Shown piece by piece: positions 44,441 to 56,172 of a stretch of 64,000 nucleotides of DNA. Source of the stretch: Semisulcospira habei (taxonomy: Eukaryota > Mollusca > Gastropoda > Semisulcospiridae); assembly GCA_036245525.1 (NCBI GenBank), contig BTPG01000003.1, forward strand, positions 142,603,859 through 142,667,858, written 5' to 3'. Each line of letters opens with the position of its first letter. The first letter of the stretch is position 1. Made by a program: the position numbers and the translations under genes. The notes under the pieces are model-generated. The model was not told the origin of the DNA, did no database searches, and worked only from the letters and a program-made list of their open reading frames with translations.

Positions 44441-45099
44441 GACACGAGTCTCTAGATTGACAGCTTGTGTTAGACAGTCATATGACACACCCTTCTTATT
44501 TGACAGCGTGTATTTCAGACAGTTTTTGTTTTTGTTTTTTAGTAGTTTTCTCGCAGCCTTGCCAAAGTTCCATTGTGCGTGTTTCGTGGATCTTTTTGTG
44601 ACATTAATCCTCGAGTCGAGTTGAATTGAGCTTTTTTTTTTTATATCTAGAATTATATTTTCGACTTTAATGACTGCGGTTTTGTTCTGTCCGTAGTTAG
44701 CTGTGCTTGATTTCAAAGTCGCAGTGACTTTTTTTGTTGTTGTTGTTGTTTTGTTTTAAATTATAGAAGTCCATTTTATTTTGATGTGCGATTATTACTA
44801 TAATAGTAGTTAGGAACTGCAGCATCGGGCGAGCGTGCCTAGGTGCGCTTGGAAGTGTTTCTTTATTTTCTGATTCTTTCTACATAGCTGTCGAGCCTTT
44901 TATTTTGTATCTGACATTACCAGGCAATTCGAACTCGCAGCGGACTCTGACCACGAAAGTCAAAAACATTTTAATTTTGCTTTATTGTTGTTGCTGTTGT
45001 TTTTCCTACGTTTTCTTGTCGCTTTCTTATTCATTATACATTGACATTATTTTTATTATTTTTTTGGAATATTATTGCTACGTTTGTTCTGTTACCAGC

Positions 45100-47938
45100 A
45101 TGCCAAAATATAATGTAAAACCTGCCCCACAACGACCTGATGAGTTGAGAATTGGTCACCTCAACATTTACCATTTAGTTAATAAGGTGCCAGATTTGTC
45201 TGTGTTCTTAGACACGCCAACACATTTTCATGTTTTTGGTGTATCCGAGTCGAGGCTCAAAAGCACTGTCAGGGATAACTCCATCTCAGTTCCAAACTTC
45301 TCAGTACTCCGCAGAGATGCCTCAAGTCCCCAGCACACTGGACTAGCAGTATATATACATGATTCGATAATTAGTAACGTTAAACGACGACAGGACTTAG
45401 AGTCAGCCGAAGTTGAAAGTTTATGGGTCGAGGTGAAAACATCTAAATCCCCCACAGTCCTGGTTGGCTTTATCTATAGAAATCCAGCAGCCAACTGGGA
45501 CTGGTATGATCACTTCGTAGAAATGATGGATAAAGTTAATCAAAGTAAAGATAACATTGTTCTTCTGGGCGACTTTAACATTGACTACTTAAGCCCAAAG
45601 GGCACCATGCTGCATGGGCATCAACAACAGCCTTATTCGGTTTAAAACAATTAGTTAAAAAACCCACTAAAACCACATCTACATCCTCAACCTTAATTGA
45701 TCACATTTACGTGACAAATGACGATAAAATATCAAATGTGCAGGTTCCCTCCTTAGCTGTCAGCGATCATAACCCAGTATGTTGTAACGTCTCCATGAAA
45801 CTAGACAAGCAAAAAACTAAAAGACATAAAACTATAAAATATCGCTCCTTTAAACACTTTAATAAGGACGAATTTCTGTGGGACCTGCACAATGCTTCGT
45901 TTACTGAGGTTTATGATCACCAATGTCCTGACAGTGCCTTGTCGTGCTGGATGGATCTGTTTCTCAGTGTACTCAATAAACATGCGCCAATACGTGAAAA
46001 ACGAGTTAAACATTCCACCATACCACCGTGGTTAACAGCGGATATCAAGCAGGCCATGTCATTTAGAGACAAACTGAAAAAAGAGCAAAAGTACGAAGAA
46101 TACAAAAAACAACGCAATCGTGTCAAATATTTAGTTAGAGGTCTAAGAAGTCTTTTTTCCAACAAATGATTCGAGACAAAAAGGACACGGCATCTGTTTA
46201 GAAAGCTCTGAACGTCATAACGAAGGGTAAATCAGCACCCGAAATCCCATCTCATATGTCAGCTGATATATTAAATAACCATTTCTTAACGACAGCCGAA
46301 ATATTGGCATTGTCAGCTGCAAATAACAGTAATCCGTATGAAGTGCCGAGTTCTCTCAGAGAACACTTTAAAGAAACAACTATATCAAATACCTTCACCA
46401 TCCCTGATATTACAGTTGCGGAAGTCGGCAGATATATTTCTAGCATGCCCAACAAAAAGTCTGCTGGTATTGATGGTATTGATAATGAAACCCTAAAAAT
46501 CTCATTACCGTATACAGTAGAATCACTAACATATATTTTCAACCTCTGCATAAAGCAAAGTACATTTCCAATCATTCTTAAAGAAGCAAAGGTAATCCCA
46601 ATCCCTAAATCTAAAGATCTTGAAGATATTAATAACTATCGTCCAATCTCCCTTCTGTCAGCTTTGTCAAAACCCCTTGAAAAGCACATTCAAAAACATC
46701 TCCTTGATTTTCTGGAAAAAGGTAAATTACATAATATTCACCAGTCTGGTTTTAGACCGAAACATTCTTGTCAGTCAGCACTGACACATATTGTAGACAG
46801 CTGGCTGGAATCAATCAATAAAAGCCTGATGTCAGGAGCAGTTTTCTTAGACCTTAAAAAGGCGTTTGACCTTGTGGACCATGACATTCTCCTAAATAAG
46901 CTAACAGTTTATCACTTGGACGCAACCGCTATAGCATTCTTCCGAACATATCTCGAAGACAGAAAACAAATGGTGTACGCCCATGGAAGATACTCTAAGC
47001 AAGGAAATGTAAAATACGGCGTCCCCCAGGGATATATTTTGGGCCCTCTTCTATTCATACTATTTATTAATGATCTACCGTTGCACATCACTAATTCTGA
47101 CGTTAATTGTAATCTATTTGCTGACGATACGAGTCTTCATGTTTCTGGCAAAAAAACGACGGACATTAGCCATAGTTTACAATGCAGTCTCAATGAGGTA
47201 TCTGACTGGTTTAGACAGAACCATATGGTTCTTCACCCAGCAAAAACAAAGAGTATCTTAATCGCCACGCGGCAAAAACATCAACGCCGACTACAGCCAT
47301 TACAATTACAATTAAACACTGAACCTGTTGAACAAGTCACTGAGCGTAAATTCTTAGGAATACATGTTGATGATCAACTGTGCTGGGAGACCCATATAAA
47401 TGCTGTTTGTAAGACCATTGCTAAAAACACTTTTTTATTGTCCCAGCTTAGACATGTAACGGATACAAATACCCGTAAACTGTTTTTTCATGCTCATATA
47501 AAGTCCCACGTTGATTATGTCTCCACAGTGTGGGACGGCTGCAGTGATGTCCACATGAAGAGGTTAAACTCCATATACAAAAGAGCTGTAAAAATGATAG
47601 ATAGACGCCCCATCCCTACCACAGACAAATTTAGACATTTAAACATTCTCGGTCTGCGTCAGCAACTTACATTAAACAAATGCGTCTATATGCATAAGAT
47701 ACTGAATAATATGACACCCCAGTATCTAACCACTAAATTTATATCTCACCAAGAACGTGAACGGACCTCAAGAAACAATACCTTACCCCTACCACTGCCA
47801 AGAATTGACCTTTTTAAAACTAGTATGTCATTCTCTGGTCCGTTTGCTTGGAATTCTATCCCTGCACATTTGAAAACTATTACCTCACCAGGAAGTTTTA
47901 AAACAAAACTTTTTGATTACCTGATGAGTCAGACTTAG
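45100..47938 (+). pseudogene. LINE B ORF2, APE endonuclease and reverse transcriptase, three lesions
   Basis: Start at ATG 45100. The endonuclease includes GHLNIYHL, SESRL, LLGDFNIDY (near 45570) and SDHNPV (near 45765). RT includes NNYRPISLLSALSK, SGFRPKHSCQSALTH, LDLKKAFDLVDH, GVPQGYILGPLLF and the catalytic FADDT box (near 47120), ending RIDLFKTSMSFSG. Breaks: a frameshift near 45600, one near 46160, and an in-frame TAG at 46199-46201. The RT part (46256-47938) is one clean 560-residue frame, so decay is recent. Confidence 0.88.
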
Positions 47939-48254
47939 TACGTTTCTCAGGTACTGTAATATCTCCTGTATTTCATGTATTTCATACAGATGGTTATTAC
48001 ATGTGTGTGCGCGTGTGTGTGTGTGCTCGTGTTTGTTTGTGCGTGTGGGTGTATGTGTGAGCGGCGCGCGTGCGTGCGTGTGTGCATGTGTGTGTGTTGA
48101 GTATTATTATTTTTTCTGTATATAATGATGCTATTGGGTTTTGTATGTACATATATATTTTATAGTTTCCCTTTTTTTTTATCTTGTAGATGTTAGCAAC
48201 GGCAAGTTTGTAAAATGACGATTTGTTTTCTGTCAAAACTTTTTACCGTTGAAA

Positions 48255-48283
48255 AATAAAGTTTCATCATCATCATCATCATC
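48255..48283 (+). terminator. LINE B poly(A) signal and (CAT)n tail
   Basis: AATAAA at 48255-48260 then (TCA)n. The preceding ACGGCAAGTTTG...TTTACCGTTG inverted motif also precedes the end of LINE C (59670-59740), so it is a conserved 3' hairpin of this family. Confidence 0.7.
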
Positions 48284-48406
48284 TCTCTCCCACACACACA
48301 CACATGCACACACGCACGCACACACACACACACACACACATACACACTGGAATGTGTTATGTCTCAAGCTTAGTTAGAGTCTTTAAAATCGATCTGATCA
48401 GTAAAA

Positions 48407-48463
48407 AATCCCATTAAAAAGTAGCAGCTGCCATAGGTGCTACTTTTCATGGGATTTCTCGGT
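48407..48463. repeat. Short hairpin
   Basis: AAATCCCATTAAAAAGTAGC faces GTGCTACTTTTCATGGGATTT. Confidence 0.75.
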
Positions 48464-48601
48464 AATCAGACAGATTAGAAAAAACGCCCTCAGATGTAAA
48501 TTACACATAACAATAAATCCAGTGAGACATAGATGATTAAGTGTCTGTTTTACACGCTGTCTGAAAAGGTATCTTTATTCATTCCTGGGATATGACGATT
48601 G

Positions 48602-48603
<2 letters not shown>

Positions 48604-48681
<78 letters not shown>
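48604..48681. repeat. (GT)n microsatellite
   Basis: About 38 GT units. Confidence 0.95.
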
Positions 48682-48685
<4 letters not shown>

Positions 48686-48796
48686 CTGTAATGCATATGT
48701 GCATTCTGTGTGTCATTTTATTATGTAATATTTTAGTGTTATTATGTACGGAGCTTAGAATATTTAATCATGTATGGGCGCTATAAAATGATCCCT

Positions 48797-48840
48797 CTTT
48801 ATTATTATTATTATTATTATGATCATGATGCTTTTTATTA

Positions 48841-48884
<44 letters not shown>

Positions 48885-48933
48885 GTTATGTCGCATTATC
48901 GCTGTTATTATTATTATTATTATTATTATTATA
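48797..48933. repeat. (TTA)n arrays
   Basis: Three (TTA)n blocks separated by short unique bridges. Confidence 0.95.
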
Positions 48934-48967
48934 TTACAGCATCTTCCAGTTATGAATTGAAACTTAC

Positions 48968-49019
48968 CTTGCAAAAAGATTTGAACAATCACAAGTGTAA
49001 CAAACACCAAGGCCCTCAT
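48968..49019 (-). CDS. First coding exon, signal peptide of a small secreted protein
   Basis: Minus strand: ATG at 49019 (another in-frame ATG at 49043) opens MRALVFVTLVIVQIFLQ, followed by CAAG|GTAAGT, a consensus 5' splice site, phase 1, after 52 nt. TATAAAAG at 49098-49105 lies about 80 bp upstream. The length and phase equal those of the exon at 25117-25168. The next phase-1 exon on this strand is the Ser/Thr/Pro-rich one at 37110-37289. Confidence 0.6.
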
Positions 49020-49097
49020 TGCGGACGGGTGATCAGTATACAATGTACGTGTGACAATAACTTACGGGAATCGGCAAAGTAAGCGACTGGTCTGCGA

Positions 49098-49105
49098 CTT
49101 TTATA
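49098..49105 (-). promoter_or_regulatory. TATA box of secreted-protein gene
   Basis: Minus-strand TATAAAAG, about 80 bp upstream of the ATG at 49019, in a typical position for a promoter with a 45-55 bp leader. Confidence 0.55.
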
Positions 49106-49165
49106 CAGGATGCCGGTAAGTCACGTGTGTCCAGCTACGAAAACCAAGGAGATAACATGATACTG

Positions 49166-49267
49166 AGCAAAGGGCCTCGAGCCGACGTTGGCCGCAGTGG
49201 GCCCGCGCACGAATGTGCGCAGGCCCACTGCGGCTAACATCGGCACCCAGGGTCTTTTGCTTACAGC
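49166..49267. repeat. GC-rich palindromic MITE, family 3
   Basis: GAGCAAAGGGCCTCGAGCCG and ACCCAGGGTCTTTTGCTTAC ends, centre GTGGGCCCGCGCACGAATGT. It sits only about 60 bp upstream of the TATA box at 49098. Confidence 0.85.
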
Positions 49268-49560
49268 AAAAACTGGCCATAGTGCTACTACCGGGAACAT
49301 TAATCTTAAACTGTGAGTTACTCCACCAGCCTGCCCTAAGAAGGCAACAGACTGCAAGTACATTTTTGTGAAAAGCGAGACTTGCAATGCAGTACAATGA
49401 ATATCTCGCTATTCACAAACCACGGACTTACTGTCATCCTAGTGCAGAAGCCTTCTAGGCAAACACGATTCCTATTTTGTTTTATTTGTCCTCAAGGCAT
49501 CAAACCCACGCAGACAATTTATCAGTGTTCACAGGGAAACTCCAGAAAACTGGGACAAAA

Positions 49561-49660
49561 AGGAAAGTGTGTGTGCTCGTGTGTGTTCGTGCGTGTCTGT
49601 GCCGTGTGTGTGTGTGCGTGCGTGTGTGCGTGCGTGCGTACGTGTGTGTGGGGAGGGGGG
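49561..49660. repeat. (GT)n/(GCGT)n microsatellite
   Basis: Impure GT array. The remaining 49270-49940 contains nothing else recognisable. Confidence 0.85.
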
Positions 49661-49943
49661 AAGAGGTGATGGTTGGCGGAGGGCGGGATGAGGGAAGTTA
49701 AGACTCAGGTAGATGGGGCATATGAGTCAAATCGTGAAACATGCAGATACAGCTGTCGAGCACATGTGTGACTGGTTATAAAACTCAGGCTTCCTTTTCC
49801 ATTTTTTAAACTGTTTGAAAAAATTATAAAGTCATTGATTGGCTCACGTGTTAATTCTGTATAGATCCGCTAGCTACGTATATATGAACTTTGTGATTGC
49901 TGTACCTTTCAATTTTTTTTGATTAAGCGTTATTAGAGTGATT

Positions 49944-49994
<51 letters not shown>

Positions 49995-50050
49995 CACTAC
50001 CACTACAACTACTACTACTACCACCACCACCACCACCACCAACACTACCA

Positions 50051-50089
<39 letters not shown>

Positions 50090-50090
50090 T
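49944..50090. repeat. (CTA)n/(CCA)n microsatellite
   Basis: Compound trinucleotide array; poly-Tyr, poly-Ser and poly-His frames are artefacts. Confidence 0.95.
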
Positions 50091-50230
50091 ACCTGCTGGT
50101 TCTTTCAGTGGGTGCCCTTTGTACTATTACCACTAAACTTTCGACGATCACAAACTTAACATTTTTCAGGATGGTACTTTATCAAGAATTCCAAACACGA
50201 GCAACTTTCTCCCAGGAACTCCCAGCATCC

Positions 50231-50336
50231 AAGTAAGCAAAGGTCCTCGGGCATACGACGGCCGCAGTGGGCCCGCGCACGGCTGTGCGCGGGCCTATTG
50301 CGGCCGTCGTGGGCCCGAAGACGTTTTGTTACTGGG
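50231..50336. repeat. GC-rich palindromic MITE, family 3
   Basis: GTAAGCAAAGGTCCTCGGGC and GTGGGCCCGAAGACGTTTTG ends around GTGGGCCCGCGCACGGCTGT. Confidence 0.85.
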
Positions 50337-50396
50337 GATTCACTTAGAGGTGATAAAAGCAATGTGTCTGAAACCAACGCAGTACGGATGGCCAAA

Positions 50397-50588
50397 ACAA
50401 CAAGAACTAAGTAATTAGTACATGTAGTAACTAATTATTACATGTATTAAAGCAGCCAAACAGAGTTCACAAATCGACCCCGTGACCGACATAGTACATG
50501 TAATAAGTCAATGTACCAGCCAATCGGCTGCCTTAATACATGTATTAATTAGTTACTACATGTACTAATGATTTAGTTCTTGTTGATT
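50397..50588. repeat. MITE with ~60-bp terminal inverted repeats
   Basis: CAACAAGAACTAAGTAATTA through AAAGCAGCC at the left pairs with GGCTGCCTTAATACATG through TTTAGTTCTTGTTG at the right, with about 65 bp of unique spacer. The repeats contain several ACATGT palindromes. Confidence 0.85.
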
Positions 50589-50946
50589 TAGCCAACCGTA
50601 ACGCAGGCTTATTGTCAGATAACCAGTCCGTTTGATATGAATGAGGCCAGCAAAAGACATAGATCCTCATGAAACCCCACGTCTGCACCTGCGGGGCAGA
50701 TGAGGAACGACGTACTTTACATATGTATTGTGCTCGCTCTGTCTTGTAAGCAGAAGACTAAGGACAAACCCCCATTCTCTATACCGCCTCTAGCTGTGTA
50801 TGAAGTAGGAAAACTGATCGGGTCACTGGAAAACAAAAAGTCATCGGGACCTGACGAGATCAGCCCTAAAATACTGAAACTGTCCCTTCCTTATACAGTA
50901 GAATCGTTAACGTATATTTATAACTTATGTATCCAACAAAATATGT

Positions 50947-50950
50947 TTCC
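50947..50950 (+). repeat. Target-site duplication TTCC (left)
   Basis: TTCC directly precedes the left LTR and recurs at 57514-57517 after the right LTR. Confidence 0.8.
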
Positions 50951-51478
50951 TGTTGCACTATGGACACGTAAAACAACTGAAGTCCAGTGATGGTTTTCTC
51001 TCGTGTTTATTTCAGTCTAAAGAGCATTGTCTGGGGTTGGGCAAGACCAACCACAGACTACAATTCGGTCGTTCTCTCACTAGTCGCTCGCTCTTCTACT
51101 TTCGTCCATCTCTCTCACTCTCCTCTCACTCTCCTCTCGTTGTGTTCCCTCTCTCGTTGTGTCTCTCTGGTTGTGTCTCTCCCTGTCCCTCTGTCCCCCA
51201 GTATGTATATACCCTTGCCCTTATCAATCATCTTCCCACTTAGGACCCGCCCCTCGTTTAGGGCCGGTCCCATTACGTGATTATGGCGTCGCCACGTGCC
51301 GATGGTCCCGTTAATTAGATGCCATCCATATAGTAACAGTTTCCGGAGGGCCGGTCCGTTATCTTGATTAAGGTGGCCCGTCATGTCCGGTAGTTACATA
51401 CAGACGCTACCCATGTGTTACATGACCGGAAACTACATCCAGATGCCGGATGTGGAGGCACGCGTCAGTAGTGCAACA
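50951..51478 (-). repeat. 3' LTR
   Basis: 528 bp with perfect 10-bp terminal inverted ends. Confidence 0.95.
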
Positions 51479-51488
51479 TTCCTCCCTA
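51479..51488 (-). other. Polypurine tract
   Basis: Minus-strand AGGGAGGAA ends exactly at the 3' LTR, the expected plus-strand primer position. Confidence 0.75.
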
Positions 51489-51770
51489 ACCCGAGAAAAA
51501 TACATCCCGTTCAGGATTATTTTCTATCTTGTTCAGGAGGGTTTACACTTCGGGACATAATAACTATAATTCCACATCATTACACAATCAAAATACATTT
51601 CAAATCGGTCCGTCATATCTTATCCAATTATAACAACAAATATTTCATCCAAATACATACAACATAAAATAAAAGAGAAAAAGTTCATTGTCAACACTGA
51701 AATTGTTCGTCTCTCACGCGCACCGTTGCGCTCACAGTCCCAACATAATTCATCCACCTCATAGGTCGCC

Positions 51771-52166
51771 TCATTTCAAGGCCGGGTAGAATTTCACGAC
51801 TGGCGATGTCGTCTTCAGTTCCACCCTGTCTTCCATCATCAGTGCGGAGGCACTTGCTCCGTAGACGTCATTGTCGTCCGCCACATTTGTAGCCACCGAT
51901 CCCGGGTCCAGTGTAGGTCGAGTGACCTCACTATGTCCTCGCCTAAGTCTCGATAAAGGGCCAGCTTTTAACAAATCAAAATATCGGGCTACTCCCACTA
52001 TTTCACCTACAATTGACATGATTACTGCCATTACTAACAAATTATAAACGTTATCTGCTAAACCCAATATCATGAGACAGAGGACGAACCTCATCTTGCA
52101 CGTCTGCAAAATGTAATTTACACCCGTAGTCGTATATTCATACTCCCAAAACTGCATTTTCTGCAC
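51771..52166 (-). CDS. Unknown frame downstream of integrase, hydrophobic N-terminal half
   Basis: 131 codons. The first half contains two closely spaced hydrophobic stretches (MRFVLCLMILGLAD and YNLLVMAVIMSIVGEIVGV), the second half is polar. Position between integrase and 3' LTR is where envelope-like genes sit in some Gypsy elements, so this could be the remnant of a third gene, but no envelope motif is visible. Confidence 0.35.
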   Translation of the reverse strand: MQKMQFWEYEYTTTGVNYILQTCKMRFVLCLMILGLADNVYNLLVMAVIMSIVGEIVGVARYFDLLKAGPLSRLRRGHSEVTRPTLDPGSVATNVADDNDVYGASASALMMEDRVELKTTSPVVKFYPALK

Positions 52167-52222
52167 GATTTCCTGATTGATCCTCTCTCAATACTACTTG
52201 AGAGTTGCATTTTAAATGAAGC

Positions 52223-52417
52223 CTAAAGTAGATCTCCTATAGCCTTTAATAACCGCCTCACCCCTTTACTCCTAGACTTAGGCAGGGTTGCGTCCACATG
52301 CTTTATCCTATCATCATCAGAATTATCTGATGTGCCTTCGCCCGAGCTAACATCAGTCGATTCTGCTTCGACTGTTTGTCTCCTGTTCTGACGTCTAACC
52401 CTCTTTGCTAACTCCAT
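52223..52417 (-). CDS. Small charged frame downstream of integrase
   Basis: 64 codons, Arg/Lys-rich start then Ser/Asp/Glu-rich (SSGEGTSDNSDDD). It may be part of a third gene with the adjacent hydrophobic frame or the detached C-terminal tail of pol. Unrecognised. Confidence 0.3.
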   Translation of the reverse strand: MELAKRVRRQNRRQTVEAESTDVSSGEGTSDNSDDDRIKHVDATLPKSRSKGVRRLLKAIGDLL

Positions 52418-52486
52418 GAGAGGTATGTCGTCTTCTGAAGACGAGTTCTCCCGTTCTCTACGCTGTCTTTTGATCCAACTTTCTCT

Positions 52487-55400
52487 TTAAGGTAAGTCGC
52501 CTACATCTTCACTGTCACTGGAGGAGCTGTCTTCCGGTACGATCGCATAATTAGTCTTTCTGAGGGGACTAATTGTTTCCGCTGAGGGTTTAGGCCACTC
52601 ATCTAACTTAGCGAGTCTTATGTGCTCTGCATGCACTTTAACTACTTCACCAGTCAATTGGTTCCTGATCCTGTACGTTACTGGGGTTGTTTGCTTGATC
52701 ACTCTATAGTAAGGTTTCCATTTGCTGTCTAGCTTGTTTTTCATTTGATTATTTTTATAGTACACTGGGTCCCCGATTTTGATTTCGTCACTTTTGACCT
52801 GTCTGTTTGCATATTTTGCCCCCCGCTTCTGTGATTTCTTTATCCTTTGGTGCACCTGGGTGAACAATTTGTGCTGTTGTTCTAAGGCTACCTTATGAAG
52901 GTCCTCTCCGACATATTCCGTCTAGGCCTCAGTATGTTATCTAATGGTAACACTGGATCTCTGTTATACAGTAGAAAGAATGGAGAGCACTGAGTCGTTT
53001 CTGAAACGCTAACCCTGTATGCCGACAACGCATGATTGATGTGCAAATCCCACGTTTGGATATCTTCCTGTATTTTCTTCGACATGATATCATTCATGGT
53101 ACGATGAAATCTTTCTACCTTGGCGTTAGACTGTGGATGATAATAGCTCGTAAAGACATGATCTATGTTTAGTTCACTGAGAACCTCCCTCATGATCCGA
53201 TTGACGTTTTCTGTGCCATTATCGGTAACCACCTGCAAAGGACAGCCGTGTCGAGGAATTATCTCATCCATCAAGATTTGAGCAACAGTTTCTGCCGACT
53301 TATCTGGTACTGGAAAGCACTCTGGATATCCACTGTAATGGCAAACAAACCCTAAAATGTACTTGTTCCCAGACAGACTAGTAGGGAATGGACCCTGTAT
53401 GTCTACACTAACCTTTGCAAACGGATATGGAGGAACGTCCATTTCCTGCACTGGGACTTTCTGTTTCTGCAAAACCCTTTGCTGACAGGTAATGCAACCG
53501 CCTATGTACTCGTTCAACCCCCTGTACATGTTTGGCCAAAAATACTTCTGTTTGATGGTGTCGTAAGTCTTGTCAAGGCCCATGTGTCTATTTCCGTCAT
53601 GATACTGGTTTACGACATGCTCCACCAAATGGGATGGCACCACTAATCTCGCTACTGGATCGTCATCAATATTCGACAAGAAATACAAGACATCTTCTAT
53701 GAACAAATACCTCCTTTTTACACTGGCCGGTGATTCCTCGTTCAGTAGCTGATCTTTCAACTTAACAATGTCTGGATCCTTATCTTGCTCCGTGATCATA
53801 TCGAACCCTGTCACCTCTATCTTTTCTAAAGTTTCTCTAGGATCATCTGTCTGACAACTTGCAAACTGCTTTGGTCTAAACTGACTAGAATTAATCACCC
53901 CTATCTGGAACGCATTGTCGCTCACTTCAGTGACTGTTTCTTCCGTCTCCTCTGATACTAACTCCTTTCCGTCTATTTGCGGCACTCTAGACAACAAATC
54001 AGCCAACACATTCTGTGGCCCTGGAATGTACTCTATAGTGCAGTTGTACCCTGCGATCCCTAGCGCCCACATTTGAATCTTCTTATTCTGCATGGGTGAC
54101 TCTAAGAGATACTTCAACGGTTTGTGATCTGTGCGAACAACGAATTGCGCATTGTGCAAATAGTGGTCTAACTTCTGTAATGCATAATGGATTGCAAATG
54201 CTTCCTTTTCTATAGTAGACCACTTCTTCTGGCCCTGGCTCAACCTATGGGACAGAAAGTAAATAGGCTTTTCTGTCTTGAGTCCTGTGCTGTCCTCACT
54301 TTCTTGCGTCAGACACGCCCCGATACATGCGTCACTAGCATCCGTGTACAATACATATGGACGTCTCGTGTCCGGATATACCAACAAAGGAACTACTGAC
54401 AAACTTTGTTTGAGAAAATCAAACGCCTGTTGACACTGATCAGACCATTTGAATCTGGCAAATTTCCTTGTCAAGTTGATGATGGGTTCGGCTATCTCAG
54501 AAAAGTTGGGTATGAACCTGCGATAGTATGACATCATTCCAATGACACTGCGACACTCCCTTATACATGTTGGATTCGGCAATGTCCGAATTGCTGACAC
54601 CTTTTCTGGATCTGGTTTGACTCCTTCCTTCCCTATCACAAGCCCTAAGTATTGTGTTTCCTCGGCGAAGAACTGACATTTCTTCAGTTTCAACTTGAGT
54701 TTATGTTGTCTGAGTCTACCGAACACATCCTCTATGTGCTGATAATGCTGTTCCTTGGTTTAGGAAAAGATGAGAATATCATCCATATATGCCGAACAAA
54801 ATGCTTCTAACCCCATTAACACTGTGTTCATCAACAGCATGAACACACTGGGTGCCTGGCAAAGTCCAAACGGCATGACTGCGAACTCAAAAAGTCCCTT
54901 GTGACAAGCGAAAGCCGTTTTCTCACTACTCTCTTGATCCGCCATCTCTACCTGCCAGTATCCCGATTTCATATCTAACCTTGTGAAATATTTTGCCTTC
55001 CCCAGCAAGGACAAAATATCGTCTATGAGCGGTAGTGGATACGACGACTTCTTAGTAATCTCGTTTAGCTTTCGAAAGTCAACGCACAACCTCTTTGAAC
55101 CATCTTTTTTGGTTACCACTACTAAGCTGAAAGACCATGGCGACATTGATCTTCTGATGATCCCTGCCTCTAACATCTCATCTACTGCTTTGTCTACTAT
55201 CTCTCTATCCTGCAAAGGAACGCGGTAAGGTTTCACCCTTATTGGCGGAGCGTGGTCTCCAGTGTCTATGCTCATTTTGACAGTGTTGGTGCGCCCTAAG
55301 TCCAGATCGCTACTCGCGAACAAATCGGAATGCTCCGATACCAGTTTAGTGACTGTGGACCTGATTGCGTCAGGCGCATCGATTTCTGTCAGATCAATGG

Positions 55401-56172
55401 AAGCGACTTCACGTTCTTCCGTTCTGTTAGACACTGACTCTACCTGACTTACGCTGTTTGCCCTGCCTACCACACATCCCCTTTTTAGCCTGAACGTTTT
55501 GTTGGTGTGATTCACAACTAACAAAGGAAATGTCCTACCTTTGTTTCTCACTACCCCGCTCATCACAGACAGTCCTGGCTCTTCTGCAACAAACCCCATA
55601 TCTGTCGCAGAGACTTCTAAACATTCTTCTTTACTGAAGTACTGTGTACTCTTTATTCTAACCTGACAAATCTCCGCTGTATGTGGTTTCAATACTCTCG
55701 TCTTGTGTACTCTGACTAACGAAGATATGTGCATGTCTTGTTCGTAAGGTACATACGCATTCCCGACCCTAACTTTTCTCAAATCAAAATAGATGCGTGC
55801 TCCGTTCTTATCAAGCCAATCGTTTCCCAAAATGAAATTTCTATTCATCTCTTTCACTACATAAAAACGATGTTTGAACGACTGCTTTTCAATTTTGAAG
55901 TCCAGTTCTATACTGCCCACAACTCCTAGCAATTCCCCACTGACTGACTGTAGCGATACACTTCTTTTCTCTAGCCTTGGCTTGTTCTGCAATTTTTCAT
56001 ACGACTTCTTGCTAATCAACGATACTTCCGCCCCCGTATCTATGAGACTTCTAAACTTTTGACTTCTTACCTTAAAGACTATGCATTTTCGACTCCCCGC
56101 TAAGTTGATGCTAAAGGATCTACTGTTTCCCCCGTTCTGCTCACCGGCTTCTCGTGGTGCAGAACGTTCTAG
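52487..56172 (-). pseudogene. pol: Gypsy pol: protease, RT, RNase H, integrase (one stop, one frameshift)
   Basis: Reads from about 56172, in the -1 frame relative to gag. Protease active site DTGAEVS (near 56035); RT with LCVDFRKLNEITKK, MPFGLCQAPSVF and the catalytic YMDD box (near 54785); RNase H with LYTDASD and RTDHKPL; integrase HHCC finger (near 53590-53490) and DDE core with VSVDIQGPF, VVTDNGTEN and KVERFHRT; then a C-terminal GDPVYYKN segment. An in-frame TAA at 54758-54760 follows the YMDD region, and a one-base frameshift near 52900 splits the integrase C-terminus. Otherwise clean. Confidence 0.93.

Noticed and set aside
49933..50159. Poly-Tyr, poly-Ser and poly-His frames
   Set aside because: Translations of (CTA)n/(CCA)n.
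51115..51384. Frames inside the LTRs as genes
   Set aside because: They are duplicated only because the LTRs are; no protein features.
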